From an uncultured Clostridiaceae bacterium (GTDB taxonomy: Bacteria; Bacillota; Clostridia; Lachnospirales; Lachnospiraceae): a stretch of 64,000 bases of DNA. The notes beneath the pieces were generated by a model, which saw nothing but the letters and a program-made list of their open reading frames with translations, searched no databases and had not been told where the DNA came from. Of the stretch, positions 53,897 through 63,921 are shown one piece after another. The translations under genes were made by a program, and so were the position numbers. Where the stretch lies: the NCBI GenBank assembly GCA_947177415.1, contig CAMWUK010000002.1:26591-90590 (forward strand). Reading direction: 5' to 3'. Each line of letters opens with the position of its first letter. Positions within the stretch are counted from its first letter, which is position 1.

Positions 53897-54682
53897 CTAT
53901 TCCACTTTATATGCATGGTGCAGTGGTCCACTTCCTTTTCCTAAATCAAGCATAGCAGACAATGCTCCTGATAAATATTCCTTTGCCAGCTCTATAGATT
54001 GTATCATAGAATTTCCTTTTGCCAGATTCGTTGCAATGGCACTAGATAAGGTACAGCCAGTTCCATGTGTATTAGAATTTTCTATTCGTTTTCCCTGAAA
54101 CCAATGAATTCCTGTTTCATCACATAACACATCATCCGCACCAGAAAATCCATGTCCTCCCTTACATAACACCTTGCATCCATAAGTCTCATAAATATCC
54201 CTTGCTGCATTTTCCATATCCTTTTTCTGCTGAATCTTTCTTCCACTTAAAACTTCTGTTTCTGGAATATTAGGTGTAATCAATGCAGCAAGAGGTATTA
54301 GCTTAGCTTTCAATTCCGATATTGCAGAATCTTCTAAAAGTTTTGCTCCACTGGTCGCTACCATAACTGGATCCATCACCACATTTTTTGCTTTATAAAA
54401 ACTTAATTTCTCCACTATGGCATCAATCAGCTCCTTAGAAGATACCATCCCAATTTTTACTGCATCTGGTACAATATCCGTAAATACTGCATCCATCTGC
54501 TGTTTTAGAAAAGAAGGACTAACTTCAAATATTCCTTGCACTCCTGTAGTATTCTGTGCAGTCAGTGCTGTAATTACACTCATAGCATATACTCCATTTA
54601 CCGTCATAGTTTTAATATCTGCCTGAATCCCTGCACCACCACTAGAATCACTTCCTGCTATTGTTAATGCTGTTTTCACCAA
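53897..54682 (-). CDS. thiD: Hydroxymethylpyrimidine (phosphate) kinase
   Basis: 261 residues. The ribokinase-like motifs IAGSDSSGGAGIQADIKTM (about 7-25), VMDPVMVATSGAKLL and the anion-hole NTHGTGCTLSSAIATNLAKG (about 205-224) are complete. Phosphorylates HMP and HMP-P in thiamine synthesis. Partner of thiE, which precedes it on the same strand. Confidence 0.96.
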   Translation of the reverse strand: MVKTALTIAGSDSSGGAGIQADIKTMTVNGVYAMSVITALTAQNTTGVQGIFEVSPSFLKQQMDAVFTDIVPDAVKIGMVSSKELIDAIVEKLSFYKAKNVVMDPVMVATSGAKLLEDSAISELKAKLIPLAALITPNIPETEVLSGRKIQQKKDMENAARDIYETYGCKVLCKGGHGFSGADDVLCDETGIHWFQGKRIENSNTHGTGCTLSSAIATNLAKGNSMIQSIELAKEYLSGALSAMLDLGKGSGPLHHAYKVE

Positions 54683-54755
54683 AATTCTCCTATCCGGTTA
54701 CCATTCAGCCTTAACTGAATAGTAAGCTTTCTATCTTTTATATTTAAGAAATATT

Positions 54756-54783
54756 CTAACTATTCATGGTTCTGAACAGTTAT
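54756..54783. repeat. Minimal 28-bp GTAAC-family element
   Basis: CTAACTATTCATGG ... TCTGAACAGTTAT, the reverse of the type A first hairpin with a few changes. Flanked exactly by GAAATATT (54748-54755 and 54784-54791). Lies between thiE and thiD. Confidence 0.85.
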
Positions 54784-54801
54784 GAAATATTTCCTATCTG
54801 T

Positions 54802-55440
54802 TCATGTACCAAACAAATAGGAAAACTCCAGCAGATGTCTGCAAGTCTCCTCAATATTCTTAGATCCGAAAATTGCCGAAACCAATGCCACTCCATCCAC
54901 TCCTGTTTTTCCTAATAAGGATAAGTTGCCCTCCTTTATTCCCCCAATTGCAACCACGGGAATAGTTACCTGATGACAAATTTCTTCCAAAGTTTCAAAA
55001 GTAGTCTCTACCACATCTTTCTTCGTCCCAGTAGGAAACATACTTCCTACTCCGAGGTAATCTGCTCCCTGTTTCTCTGCTTCCAATGCCTCTTCCAATG
55101 TGTGTGCTGATACACCAATCCACATATCTTGACCAACCATTTCCCTGACTTTTGCAGGAGGGATATCTCCTTGTCCTACATGTACTCCATCTGCTTTACA
55201 GGCAATAGCCACTTCTACATTATCATTTATAATAAAAGGCACCTGGTACTTTTCACATAATTTTTTCACAACATAAGCTTCTTGAAGAAATGCTTCTTGT
55301 TCTAATTCTTTCTCCCGTAACTGTAAACAAGTAATACCACCCTTCAAGGCACTCTCTATCTGTTCTAATAACGTCTGTTTTCCAATCCATGCTCTATCTG
55401 TTACTGCATAAAGAAGCATGTTCTTTTTTTCACATTTCAT
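54802..55440 (-). CDS. thiE: Thiamine phosphate synthase
   Basis: 212 residues, TIM barrel with YAVTDRAWIGKQTL, LQLREKELEQEAF, FIINDNVEVAIACKADGVHVGQGD, GVSAHTLEEALEAEKQGADYLGVGSMFPTGTK and VVAIGGIKEGN. Joins HMP-PP with thiazole phosphate. No TPP riboswitch is recognisable in the 160 bases upstream. Confidence 0.96.
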   Translation of the reverse strand: MKCEKKNMLLYAVTDRAWIGKQTLLEQIESALKGGITCLQLREKELEQEAFLQEAYVVKKLCEKYQVPFIINDNVEVAIACKADGVHVGQGDIPPAKVREMVGQDMWIGVSAHTLEEALEAEKQGADYLGVGSMFPTGTKKDVVETTFETLEEICHQVTIPVVAIGGIKEGNLSLLGKTGVDGVALVSAIFGSKNIEETCRHLLEFSYLFGT

Positions 55441-55542
55441 AACACTATCTCCAACAAGTTTTGATGTTATAGTAAACGCATTAATAAATATATTTACTAT
55501 AATGGCTCCACAAGGATGTGCATGCCAAAAACCATACGGTTA

Positions 55543-55586
55543 CAAAAAGAGAGGTATCCCCATATCCATACCTCTCCTCTTTCATG
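55543..55586. terminator. Hairpin terminator upstream of thiE
   Basis: GAGAGGTAT ... ATACCTCTC with TTTTTG on the minus strand and CTCTTTC on the plus. On the minus strand it would end transcripts coming from hom through the MITE. Confidence 0.75.
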
Positions 55587-55596
55587 TAAAGTTAGA

Positions 55597-55883
55597 TAGG
55601 TAATTGCGAAACTCTCATTAACTTAAATTATTTTGTGCAGATTTACATATCAAAGCTGGGTGCTTTCGAAACCTTCGGTACTTAGGTGCTGTTTTTTAGC
55701 ACCTAGCAAAAACGCTTCGCATGCATACAGTAAAGCAGCTAATCAACCTTCACCTTTTTGCTCGGTTTCTTAGGCTTTACTAGCATATATACCGACGGTT
55801 GAGAACAGTGAAAATGTACCCTGCGTTGATATGTGAACATTGCACAAATATACAAAGACTAAATTGAGTTTCGCAATTACCTA
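55597..55883. mobile_element. TAGGTAATTG-ended MITE, copy 2
   Basis: A 287-bp element with near-perfect terminal inverted repeats TAGGTAATTGCGAAACTC and GAGTTTCGCAATTACCTA, flanked exactly by the 11-mer GTAAAGTTAGA (55586-55596 and 55884-55894). The interior carries TTAGGTGCT ... AGCACCTA and AGTAAAGC ... GCTTTACT hairpins and lacks coding capacity. It fills most of the 55441-55911 gap. Confidence 0.93.
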
Positions 55884-55911
55884 GTAAAGTTAGATTTTAA
55901 GAACAAGAATA

Positions 55912-57126
55912 TTAGAAATCTACACGAATTCTACTTACTACGTTACCAAGTTCCTCTGCCTTTGAAGTAAATTCACATTCTTTTACTTCATCCGTAATAA
56001 AGGCATATTCTTCAGTAACACCAGCATCTACCACTTGAACTTTACCAAATATTCTTGCAACTTTATCTGCATTTTCCGCAGCACTTCCTGATAAACGAAC
56101 AAAGAAACGCTGACTGGCATCTTTAATGTCTGTAAGTATTAATTTCTCACTATCCCAGATAACCGGAATGTTTGTATGCAAATTCTTTGCTGCTTCTACA
56201 ACATCGGCAACTACAGCACTGGCAGTAGGAAGTTTTCCTGCTCCACTACCATAAAACATAACATCACCAACCATATTTCCCTTTACAAAAATACCATTGA
56301 ATACATCATTTACACTATATAATGGATGTGCATTGTTAATCATAACAGGTGCAACCTTTGCATAAATATGCTCTCCAACTTTCTTGCTGCTGCCAAAAAT
56401 CTTGATTGCCGCACCAAGTGCTTTTGCATATTTAATGTCCACATCCGTAATCTTTGTAATACCTTCTGTGTAAATATCTTCATAATCTACCTGTTTACCA
56501 TAAGCAAGAGATGTTAAGATTGCAATCTTTCTACAAGCGTCATATCCTTCTACATCCGCTTCTGGATTACGTTCTGCATAGCCTTTGTCTTGTGCATCTT
56601 TTAATACAGAGTCAAAATCAGAACCTTCTGTAGTCATTTTTGACAAAATGTAGTTTGTAGTACCATTTAAAATACCGGAAATTTCCTCAATTACATCTCC
56701 ATTTAAACATTGAACCATAGGGCGAATTACTGGAATGCCGCCTCCAACACTGGCTTCAAAAAAGAAATTAATAGACTTCTCTTTTGCAATAGCAAGAAGT
56801 TCTGCCCCATGCTTTGCAACCAATTCTTTATTGGAAGTACATACACTCTTTCCAGCCTCCAAACAAGCTTTTACAAAATCATAAGCAGGCTTTACTCCTC
56901 CCATAGTCTCCACAACGATTTGCACATCTGCATCATTTACAATCGTGTTAAAGTCATGTACTACCTTGTCCTCATGAGGATCTCCCGGAAAATCTCTTAA
57001 GTCAAGAATATACTTTACATTGATTTCCTGTCCAGCCTTCTTTGCAATGCTTTCCCTATTGGTAGTCAATACCTCTACCACACCTGAACCGACTGTACCA
57101 TAACCTAACACACTGACGTTTAACAT
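55912..57126 (-). CDS. hom: Homoserine dehydrogenase
   Basis: 404 residues from the ATG at 57126; GGAGG lies in the first codons of the longer frame and six bases before this ATG. N-terminal NAD-binding SVLGYGTVGSGVVEVL, catalytic domain with FFEASVGGGIPVIRPM, ILNGTTNYILSKM, GYAERNPEADVEGYDACRKIAILTSLAYG, and a C-terminal ACT domain (about 325-404) for threonine feedback. Follows the ACT-domain protein gene by 96 bases. Confidence 0.96.
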   Translation of the reverse strand: MLNVSVLGYGTVGSGVVEVLTTNRESIAKKAGQEINVKYILDLRDFPGDPHEDKVVHDFNTIVNDADVQIVVETMGGVKPAYDFVKACLEAGKSVCTSNKELVAKHGAELLAIAKEKSINFFFEASVGGGIPVIRPMVQCLNGDVIEEISGILNGTTNYILSKMTTEGSDFDSVLKDAQDKGYAERNPEADVEGYDACRKIAILTSLAYGKQVDYEDIYTEGITKITDVDIKYAKALGAAIKIFGSSKKVGEHIYAKVAPVMINNAHPLYSVNDVFNGIFVKGNMVGDVMFYGSGAGKLPTASAVVADVVEAAKNLHTNIPVIWDSEKLILTDIKDASQRFFVRLSGSAAENADKVARIFGKVQVVDAGVTEEYAFITDEVKECEFTSKAEELGNVVSRIRVDF

Positions 57127-57222
57127 ATTGTCCTCCATTCTGTCTTTACAGACAAATCCTTTTCTCTTATTATGTTTTTAACAAGGAGTGTTCCATTCAC
57201 TCTTGTGTCATTACAATAGTTT

Positions 57223-57672
57223 TTATTCCCTTGCAATAATCTTTAAAAAATGCATTCCTGGCAAAGCTTCTATTTCCTGAATCATCTGACTCACCTCACC
57301 TGTTTCAGAGGCAATCTCCACGCTAATGGTAAGCATGGCAATACGATTCACAGGTATGCTTTGATGAATCGTCAAAATATTCGCCTGATATTTAGCCACC
57401 AGACTTAAAATCTTCGATAACAATCCAGGCTCATCATCTACCTGCATCATAAATGTAACCGTCTTTCCCCTTGTATTATCATGAAAAGGGAAAATATCAT
57501 CCTTATACTTATAAAAAGAACTACGGCTAATTCCTACTGCATCTGTTGCTTCTTGTATCGTAACATTTCTCTGGGAATCCAGCAAACGCTTTGCTTCCAC
57601 TACTTTACGATATACTTCTGGCAAAGCACTCTTTTTCACAAGGAAATATTGTTCTTCTTCTGTAGTACCCAT
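57223..57672 (-). CDS. ACT domain-containing protein, UPF0735 family
   Basis: 149 residues from the ATG at 57672, eight bases after GGAGG; the longer frame has no ribosome site. A helix-turn-helix-like N-terminus (NVTIQEATDAVGISRSSFYKYKDDIFPF, about 40-67) is followed by an ACT domain (DDEPGLLSKILSLVAKYQANILTIHQSIPVN). This family regularly precedes hom in Firmicutes and is thought to regulate amino-acid synthesis; the mechanism is not known. Confidence 0.9.
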   Translation of the reverse strand: MGTTEEEQYFLVKKSALPEVYRKVVEAKRLLDSQRNVTIQEATDAVGISRSSFYKYKDDIFPFHDNTRGKTVTFMMQVDDEPGLLSKILSLVAKYQANILTIHQSIPVNRIAMLTISVEIASETGEVSQMIQEIEALPGMHFLKIIARE

Positions 57673-57857
57673 TTCATATTCCTCCATTATGCCTATGGAA
57701 TTACATCTCTGTGTATGCACAGGAAATACACTTGTTTACCCACGAAAGATATACTAACATAAATTCCCCTTAAATGCAAGGGTAGAAAAGAAGAAGCGTG
57801 CTATATTAAAAAGATAAATTTCAAATCTTTCTTTTCCCATATAACACCCTTCCTTTT

Positions 57858-58319
57858 TTAATACTCATTCACTATCTGAGTAAGTTTCTCCTTTTCCTTT
57901 TCCGTTAACACACCATGTACGTCCAAAACAATAACCAGTTTCTTGTCTACACAGATAATGGACTCAATATAATTAGTCTCTTCAGACACTACAACATGTG
58001 GTGCTTCCATAAATTTATCTTCTGGTAGTTCCACAATCTCAGCTACCATGTCCACTTGAAAAGCTAACAACAAATCATCTAATTTTACCACAATATATTT
58101 ACTGTCTCCTGTTTCTGGTTTTACTTCCACACCAAACTTTTTATGTAAACTAAACACTGGAATCACACTGTCTCTTAATTTTGCAATTCCTTCAATATAT
58201 TGGGGTGCATTGGGTATTGGAGTAATGTTTAATTGTTTTTCAATCCCCTGCACATGTGCAATGTCAATACCATAAGTATTTCCACCCACATCACATAAAA
58301 CCTGTTTCATTCTTCTCAT
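57858..58319 (-). CDS. CheW-domain chemotaxis coupling protein
   Basis: 153 residues, a single CheW domain: VGGNTYGIDIAHVQGIEKQLNITPIPNAPQYIEGIAKLRDSVIPVFSLHKKFG and VVKLDDLLLAFQVDMVAEIVELPEDKF. CheW links chemoreceptors to CheA. It is isolated from other che genes here. GGGGG lies upstream of the ATG. Confidence 0.88.
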   Translation of the reverse strand: MRRMKQVLCDVGGNTYGIDIAHVQGIEKQLNITPIPNAPQYIEGIAKLRDSVIPVFSLHKKFGVEVKPETGDSKYIVVKLDDLLLAFQVDMVAEIVELPEDKFMEAPHVVVSEETNYIESIICVDKKLVIVLDVHGVLTEKEKEKLTQIVNEY

Positions 58320-58365
58320 AATAAATCCCCCTTTTCAAGCTGTATTTGTTTAAAGAATAAAGTCT

Positions 58366-59476
58366 TTATCTTTTGGTGTTCTTCCACTTCAGGTATGCAT
58401 TAATAAACGCATCAATATCACCATCTAATACAGCATTTACATTACTTATTTCCTCACTGGTACGATGATCTTTCACCATTGTGTAAGGCTGCATAACATA
58501 CGAACGAATCTGATTTCCCCAACCAATTTCTTTTACTTCACCTCGTATGCCAGACTCTTTTTCCATATTCTCCTGCTGTTTCAACAAATATAATTTTGCC
58601 TTTAACATCTGCATGGCTTTATCCTTATTCATGTGCTGGGAGCGTTCATTCTGACACTGTACCACTATACCTGTAGGATAATGGGTAATACGAATAGCAG
58701 AAGATGTCTTATTGATATGCTGTCCACCTGCTCCACTGGAACGATAGGTATCCACCCGGATATCATCCTCATTAATCTCTATATCCAAATCCTCTTCTAT
58801 ATCAGGCATTACATCACAAGAAACAAAAGAGGTTTGTCTTTTGCCTGCCGCATTAAAAGGTGAAATCCGTACCAAACGATGCACCCCATGCTCTGATTTT
58901 AAATATCCATAGGCATTCTCACCCTTAATCTCCAATGTAACAGATTTAAGTCCTGCCTCATCTCCATCCAAAAAGTCAATCATTTCAGTCTCAAAACCAT
59001 GCTTATCTGCCCATCTTTGATACATACGGCAAAGCATACTTGCCCAGTCACAACTTTCTGTTCCACCTGCTCCTGCATGGAGTGTTAAGATTGCATTATC
59101 CCCATCATATTCCTCTGACAATAAGGTACGGATTCTCAATGATTCAAATTCTTCTATAAATTCATTCAATTCCTGTTCAATTTCCGGAATTAAACTCTCA
59201 TCTTGTTCTTCATATCCCATAGCCAACAAAGTCTCTATATCTTCATAAGTACCTGCAAGTTTTGCAAATCCTTCCACTACCTCTTTGAGTCCTTTTAATT
59301 CTTTCATGGATTGTTGGGACTTTTCCTGATCATTCCAGAACCCTGGTTCTTCCATAATCCTCTCTAATTCTTCTATTCTTAGCTTCTTTACAGCTAAGTC
59401 AAAGTGAATCCCCCACTTCATTTAATGGCTGCTTGTAAGCACCTAATGTACTTTTAAAATTATCTAATTCAACCAT
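58366..59476 (-). CDS. prfB: Peptide chain release factor 2, with programmed +1 frameshift
   Basis: The complete gene starts at the ATG at 59476 (AGAGGTGA upstream). It runs 25 codons (MVELDNFKSTLGAYKQPLNE...) to the slippery site CTT-TGA-C at 59404-59398, with an internal GGGGG sequence a few bases before it. A +1 shift then continues in the frame ending at 58366, giving about 369 residues. An apparent in-frame start (MKWGIHF) just before the site is spurious. The GGQ motif SSGAGGQHINKTSSAIRITH and the SPF tripeptide (ISPFNAAGKRQ) identify RF2. RF2 abundance controls its own frameshifting at UGA. Confidence 0.96.
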
Positions 59477-59562
59477 CTTATCACCTCTTTCTATCTAATT
59501 AATTTCCAGAACACCTAAACGTTCTTTGTGGCGGCATACCGAGTCAGCTTCGCTGACATAAT

Positions 59563-59594
59563 GTAACAGTTCAGCCCACAAGCTTAACTATTAT
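59563..59594. repeat. Minimal 32-bp GTAAC-family element
   Basis: GTAACAGTTCAGCCCACA ... TTAACTATTAT, flanked by GACATAAT and GACAAAAT (7 of 8). Upstream of prfB. Confidence 0.75.
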
Positions 59595-59669
59595 GACAAA
59601 ATTTCATTTTGTATGCCGTAAACTATTGCTCTAATGTTAATTAGTATACCACTTTTTTACAGAAAAGGC

Positions 59670-59699
59670 AAAAAGAAAGGTGAAATCACCTTTCTTTTT
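59670..59699. terminator. Intrinsic terminator after the DUF5713 gene
   Basis: AAAAAGAAAGGTGA-AAT-CACCTTTCTTTTT: a perfect stem whose minus strand ends in CTTTCTTTTTG. 36 bases after the stop codon. Confidence 0.88.
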
Positions 59700-59735
59700 C
59701 CTGCTAATAAATGTAAACATTCTAAGTTCTCTGTA

Positions 59736-60062
59736 TTACCAGTCCCGTTGGCGGATAGCATCCTCTACATCAAGATCAATGTCAAACCAATTCAAGATAT
59801 ATTCTACTGTTTCACCAATACTCTCTCTTGCAACAGTTTCTATTTCACTGTCATTATCTTCAAATTCTTCCTGCAGCTCATTGATTGCCAGTGTCATTTC
59901 ATCAAATTTATTTTGTATTTTTTCTAAATTTTTTTCTCCTGTTTCTAACAATCCAATGACATCCTGCACCAAGTCTTTTACTTTATCCACTAGGAAATCT
60001 GGAAAATACCCATCTCGATACATCCCCTCCAGCAATGTGTAATTTGAATCGAAATTTTTCAT
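59736..60062 (-). CDS. DUF5713 family protein
   Basis: 108 residues, acidic and helical: NYTLLEGMYRDGYFPDFLVDKVKDLVQDVIGLLETG, then a region rich in Glu and Asp and ending DVEDAIRQRDW. The first part is the DUF5713 signature. Function unknown. GGAGG lies seven bases before the ATG. It stands with the next gene between secA and prfB. Confidence 0.8.
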   Translation of the reverse strand: MKNFDSNYTLLEGMYRDGYFPDFLVDKVKDLVQDVIGLLETGEKNLEKIQNKFDEMTLAINELQEEFEDNDSEIETVARESIGETVEYILNWFDIDLDVEDAIRQRDW

Positions 60063-60082
60063 ATCCTATCCTCCATAAACTT

Positions 60083-60113
60083 GTAACAGTTCAGCCAGGG
60101 GCTGATCTGTTAC
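60083..60113. repeat. Minimal 31-bp GTAAC-family element
   Basis: GTAACAGTTCAGCC-AGG-GGCTGATCTGTTAC flanked exactly by ATAAACTT (60075-60082 and 60114-60121). Nearly identical to the element at 10447. Confidence 0.9.
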
Positions 60114-60122
60114 ATAAACTTC

Positions 60123-60289
60123 AATTTTCCAATCCAGTCAAATACCCCGCAGCAAGCTATGGGGCATGACCTAGCTTCTTTTTAGCAAGTTCGCCCCAAG
60201 GTGCGGGGTATTTGACCCTTGCGGCAGTCGCCAAATGCGAGCTTGCTCGCACTTGGCTCGTTGCTTCGCGGGAATAAACTGGAAATTTT
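60123..60289. repeat. GC-rich nested palindrome
   Basis: An outer AATTTTCC ... GGAAATT pair encloses TCAAATACCCCGC ... GCGGGGTATTTGA (60138-60215) with an inner GGGGC arm, and then the palindrome AAATGCGAGC-TT-GCTCGCACTT. Much richer in G+C than the surroundings. It ends next to the stop codon of the 60290 gene. Confidence 0.75.
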
Positions 60290-60922
60290 CTACTTCATGC
60301 TTCCCACATTAAAATCATAATCATCAGATTCTCTCGGATTTTTGAAACTCTCAAAGACATCCACTTCTGTAAGTGAGAAGAAAAAGCCACAATTTGGAGC
60401 AGGGTAATCTAATGGTTCTTTCCGGACATAGCCTTTAATGGACAACAAGTATTTTCCAGCAGGAACATCATACTTAATATCTGTGTAAACAATAACACCA
60501 TCCAGAGTCTTGACCCAGCGTTCCTGCGGGGAATGGTAGTGTTCCTGACGACCCACTGTGTAAACCTCTTCCTCTGCAACATGATATTCCTTTGGCTCAA
60601 AGGGTTCAAGCTGCTCAATGGCAGAGATCCAAAGACCATCCTTCACTTCCAAATTAAAGCCATCATAGTCTATTTTTTGCTCCCATTGGTCATCAAACGG
60701 CTCATCATGCCCCGCCAATTTAATCATATATCCGCCATAATTGATTTGCACCAGAGGAACCAAAATTCCCTCCCGCTGGGTAGTCAGATAAAGTTCCTTA
60801 TCCTTTTGAAGAAGGCTTAGCAGCTTTCGTTTCCGAATTTTCTCCCGCTTCAAAAAATCCTGCAAAGTGTCTGCGGAAAACAAACAAATCCCATAACCGC
60901 CCGCACTTACCATTCTATCCAT
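60290..60922 (-). CDS. Hypothetical protein
   Basis: 210 residues, soluble, predicted mainly beta. I do not recognise the family. Visible features: MVSAGGYGICLFSADTLQDFLKREKIRKRKLL at the start, DKELYLTTQREGILVPLVQINYGGYMIKL, a Trp-rich middle (DDQWEQKIDYDGFNLEVKDGLWISAI) and PNCGFFFSLTEVDVFESF near the end. AGGAG lies six bases before the ATG. It starts 18 bases after secA stops, and its DNA looks richer in G+C than its neighbours. An immunity-type or housekeeping role cannot be distinguished. Confidence 0.75.
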   Translation of the reverse strand: MDRMVSAGGYGICLFSADTLQDFLKREKIRKRKLLSLLQKDKELYLTTQREGILVPLVQINYGGYMIKLAGHDEPFDDQWEQKIDYDGFNLEVKDGLWISAIEQLEPFEPKEYHVAEEEVYTVGRQEHYHSPQERWVKTLDGVIVYTDIKYDVPAGKYLLSIKGYVRKEPLDYPAPNCGFFFSLTEVDVFESFKNPRESDDYDFNVGSMK

Positions 60923-60940
60923 ACTGGTCTCCTTCTCAAA

Positions 60941-63508
60941 TTATGATTTTCCACAGCAGAATTTGTATTTCTTGCCACTTCCACATGGACAAGGCTCATT
61001 TGGTCCAATCTTCTTCTCTGTACGTCTCTTCGGTGTACGGACAGAACTTTCATCTTTATTGGTTCCAGTAACCTTAGCTACCTGTTCTCTTTCCACTTGC
61101 TGTTCCACACGAATATTCATCAAGGCTCTTACTGTCTCTTCTTCAATTGCATTAATCATCTCACCAAACATTTCAAATCCGCTATTAGTATATTCCACAA
61201 CTGGATTACGCTGTCCATAAGCCTGTAAACCAATACCTTGACGTAACTGATCCATATCATCAATATGATCCATCCACTTACTGTCAATTACTTTCAAAAG
61301 AATAACACGCTCCACTTCACGAATCTGTTCTGCTTCAGGGAATTCTGCCTCTTTTGTTTCATATAGTTTTGTTGCTTCCTCTTTTAACGTCTGCATAAGC
61401 TGTGCTTTCTTAATACTTGACTTTTCTTCCTCTGTGAGTACGATTTTCTCTAATGGTACAATTGGAAGGAGCAACTGATTCAATTCATGTAAATCCCATT
61501 CGTCTGCATTCTGGTCTTCTCCAATTACAGTATCTACACAACGTTCCACATTATCTGTAATCATACGGTAAATGGTATCCCGCATACTTTCTCCATCTAA
61601 CACACGACGTCTTTCTTCATAGATAATTTCTCTTTGGTCATTATTCACTCTATCATATTCTAACAAATTCTTACGGATACCAAAGTTGTTACCTTCTATC
61701 TTCATCTGTGCTTTCTCAATTGCATTGGATAACATCTTATGCTCAATCAGTTCATCTTCTCCAAGTCCCAGCGAGTTAAACATAGCCATCAGTCTCTCAG
61801 ATCCAAACAAACGCATCAAGTCATCTTCCAGAGAAATATAAAAACGGGATTCTCCTGGGTCTCCCTGACGACCAGCACGACCACGCAACTGGTTATCAAT
61901 ACGACGGGATTCATGTCTCTCTGTACCAATAATTTTTAATCCACCAAGCTCTACTACACCATCACCAAGCTTAATATCTGTACCACGACCAGCCATATTC
62001 GTTGCAATGGTAACTGCTCCAAGCTGTCCTGCATCTGCTATAATCTCCGCTTCCTTTTCATGGAACTTTGCATTCAAAACATTGTGAGGAATCCCACGTT
62101 TCTTTAAGATTGCACTCAGTTCCTCGGAACCTTCAATGGTAATTGTACCTACTAAGACAGGTTGTCCTTTTGCATGTGCTTCTTCAATTTCATCTGCAAC
62201 TGCATTCAGCTTACCTCTTTTCGTTTTATATACTGCATCCTGATAATCCACACGCTGTACTGGCTTATTGGTAGGCACTTCAACAACGTCCATTCCATAA
62301 ATTTCACGGAATTCCTTTTCTTCTGTTAAGGCAGTACCTGTCATACCACTCTTCTTTGCATACTTGTTAAAGAAGTTCTGGAAAGTAATAGTAGCAAGTG
62401 TTTTGCTCTCTCTACGAACCTTCACTCTTTCCTTCGCCTCAATTGCCTGATGCAAACCATCAGAATAACGTCTTCCTGGCATAATACGTCCAGTAAACTC
62501 ATCTACAATTAATACTTCATCATCTTTTACCACATAATCTTTATCTTTAAACATTAAGTTATGGGCACGCAATGCTAAAATAATATTATGCTGGATCTCT
62601 AAATTTTCTGGATCTGCCAGATTCTCTATATGGAAATATTTTTCAACCTTATGAACACCTTGTTCTGTAAGATTAACATTCTTATCTTTTTCATTTACAA
62701 CGAAGTCACCAGTTTCTTCGGTTTCTTCCTTCATAATAACATCCATTTTGGAAAGTTCTGTCTCAGTACCTCTCTCCAAGGTTCTTGCCAGATTGTCGCA
62801 AGCTTCATAGAGTTTTGTAGACTTTCCACTTTGTCCGGAAATAATAAGTGGTGTTCTTGCTTCATCAATTAAAACAGAGTCAACCTCATCCACAATAGCA
62901 TAATTCAACCCACGCATAACAAGCTGTTCTTTGTAAATTACCATATTATCTCTTAGGTAATCAAATCCCAATTCATTATTTGTAGCGTATGTAATATCAC
63001 AAGCATACGCTTCACGACGTTCGTCATTATCCATGCTATTTAAAATTACACCAACTGTCAATCCAAGAAATTCATGTACCTTACCCATCCACTCTGCATC
63101 ACGCTTTGCCAGATAGTCATTGACAGTTACGATATGCACACCATTTCCTGACAATGCATTCAAATATGCAGGAAGTGTAGATACCAATGTCTTACCTTCA
63201 CCAGTACGCATCTCTGTAATACGTCCCTGATGTAATATCACACCACCAATTAACTGTACACGGTAGTGACGCATTCCAAGGACACGTTTGGAAGCTTCAC
63301 GAATTGTAGCAAAAGCCTCGATTAAAAGGTCGTCTAATGTCTCTCCTTTTTCTAATCTCTCCTTAAATTCTACTGTCTTGTGCTGAAGCTCTTCGTCTGA
63401 CAGCTTCTCATAATCTGGCTCTAAGGCTTCAATCTTATCCACAATTGGATAAATACGTTTCAATTCATGTTCACTATGTGTTCCGAATATCTTTGTAAAA
63501 AATCCCAT
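60941..63508 (-). CDS. secA: SecA preprotein translocase ATPase
   Basis: 855 residues from the ATG at 63508 (AGAGGTG five bases upstream); the longer frame from 63538 adds ten residues without a ribosome site. Walker [14 protein letters not shown] (about 100), [16 protein letters not shown], the helicase [13 protein letters not shown] and [21 protein letters not shown] motifs, and the C-terminal zinc/SecB-binding [19 protein letters not shown] are present. Drives protein export through SecYEG. A CTAGTG-family palindrome lies 63 bases upstream. Confidence 0.98.
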   Translation of the reverse strand: MGFFTKIFGTHSEHELKRIYPIVDKIEALEPDYEKLSDEELQHKTVEFKERLEKGETLDDLLIEAFATIREASKRVLGMRHYRVQLIGGVILHQGRITEMRTGEGKTLVSTLPAYLNALSGNGVHIVTVNDYLAKRDAEWMGKVHEFLGLTVGVILNSMDNDERREAYACDITYATNNELGFDYLRDNMVIYKEQLVMRGLNYAIVDEVDSVLIDEARTPLIISGQSGKSTKLYEACDNLARTLERGTETELSKMDVIMKEETEETGDFVVNEKDKNVNLTEQGVHKVEKYFHIENLADPENLEIQHNIILALRAHNLMFKDKDYVVKDDEVLIVDEFTGRIMPGRRYSDGLHQAIEAKERVKVRRESKTLATITFQNFFNKYAKKSGMTGTALTEEKEFREIYGMDVVEVPTNKPVQRVDYQDAVYKTKRGKLNAVADEIEEAHAKGQPVLVGTITIEGSEELSAILKKRGIPHNVLNAKFHEKEAEIIADAGQLGAVTIATNMAGRGTDIKLGDGVVELGGLKIIGTERHESRRIDNQLRGRAGRQGDPGESRFYISLEDDLMRLFGSERLMAMFNSLGLGEDELIEHKMLSNAIEKAQMKIEGNNFGIRKNLLEYDRVNNDQREIIYEERRRVLDGESMRDTIYRMITDNVERCVDTVIGEDQNADEWDLHELNQLLLPIVPLEKIVLTEEEKSSIKKAQLMQTLKEEATKLYETKEAEFPEAEQIREVERVILLKVIDSKWMDHIDDMDQLRQGIGLQAYGQRNPVVEYTNSGFEMFGEMINAIEEETVRALMNIRVEQQVEREQVAKVTGTNKDESSVRTPKRRTEKKIGPNEPCPCGSGKKYKFCCGKS

Positions 63509-63570
63509 TTTAACACCTCTGCATTTTGATTTATGCATTTTCCCTTTCTTTATTATACTTTCAAAAATTC

Positions 63571-63737
63571 ACTAATGTACTGTCTCATTCATTTTCAGCT
63601 AAATGACGTAAAATGAATTTTCAGTCTGCAAGGCGGCTGAACGAGGCGATGTGGTGGCATCGTTGAGCGAAGACAACGTGGCAGATGGAAATTCAGACAA
63701 GTTATTTGGCGAAATGTGAATGAGACAGTACACTAGT
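63571..63737. repeat. CTAGTG-family structured palindrome, copy 3
   Basis: Outer stem ACTAATGTACTGTCTCATTCA with TGAATGAGACAGTACACTAGT; inner stems as in copy 1; core AAGGCGGCTGAACGAG, hairpin GCGATG ... CATCGT and TGAGCGAAGA. Overall about 90 percent similar to copy 1, with changes paired across the outer stem. Confidence 0.87.
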
Positions 63738-63780
63738 ATATGACAACCTTCGCATTACCACAGGCTGTATATCATCAAGT

Positions 63781-63813
63781 TTTAAAAGCCTTTCTTTCAT
63801 TATCAAAAAGGCT
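63781..63813 (-). terminator. Intrinsic terminator of a gene beyond the contig end
   Basis: On the minus strand AGCCTTTTTGATAATG ... AAAGGCT followed by TTTTAAA. It would end a transcript entering from above 63.9 kb. Confidence 0.65.
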
Positions 63814-63921
63814 GCTATCTTTTATTGTATCATTACTAAACTTAGGATTCAACAAGTTTTTCTTAAAATTCTTATACTTTTATAAATTTTTAAGATATAT
63901 TCCAATATTTTCCAACATCAT

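Noticed and set aside
55441..55600. A TPP riboswitch upstream of thiE
   Set aside because: The conserved CUGAGA and the second-arm motifs are absent; only a terminator-like hairpin is present.
58366..59421. RF2 starting at MKWGIHF without a frameshift
   Set aside because: The ATG lies inside the internal Shine-Dalgarno/slippery region, and an upstream 25-codon frame with CTT-TGA-C is the classical RF2 arrangement.
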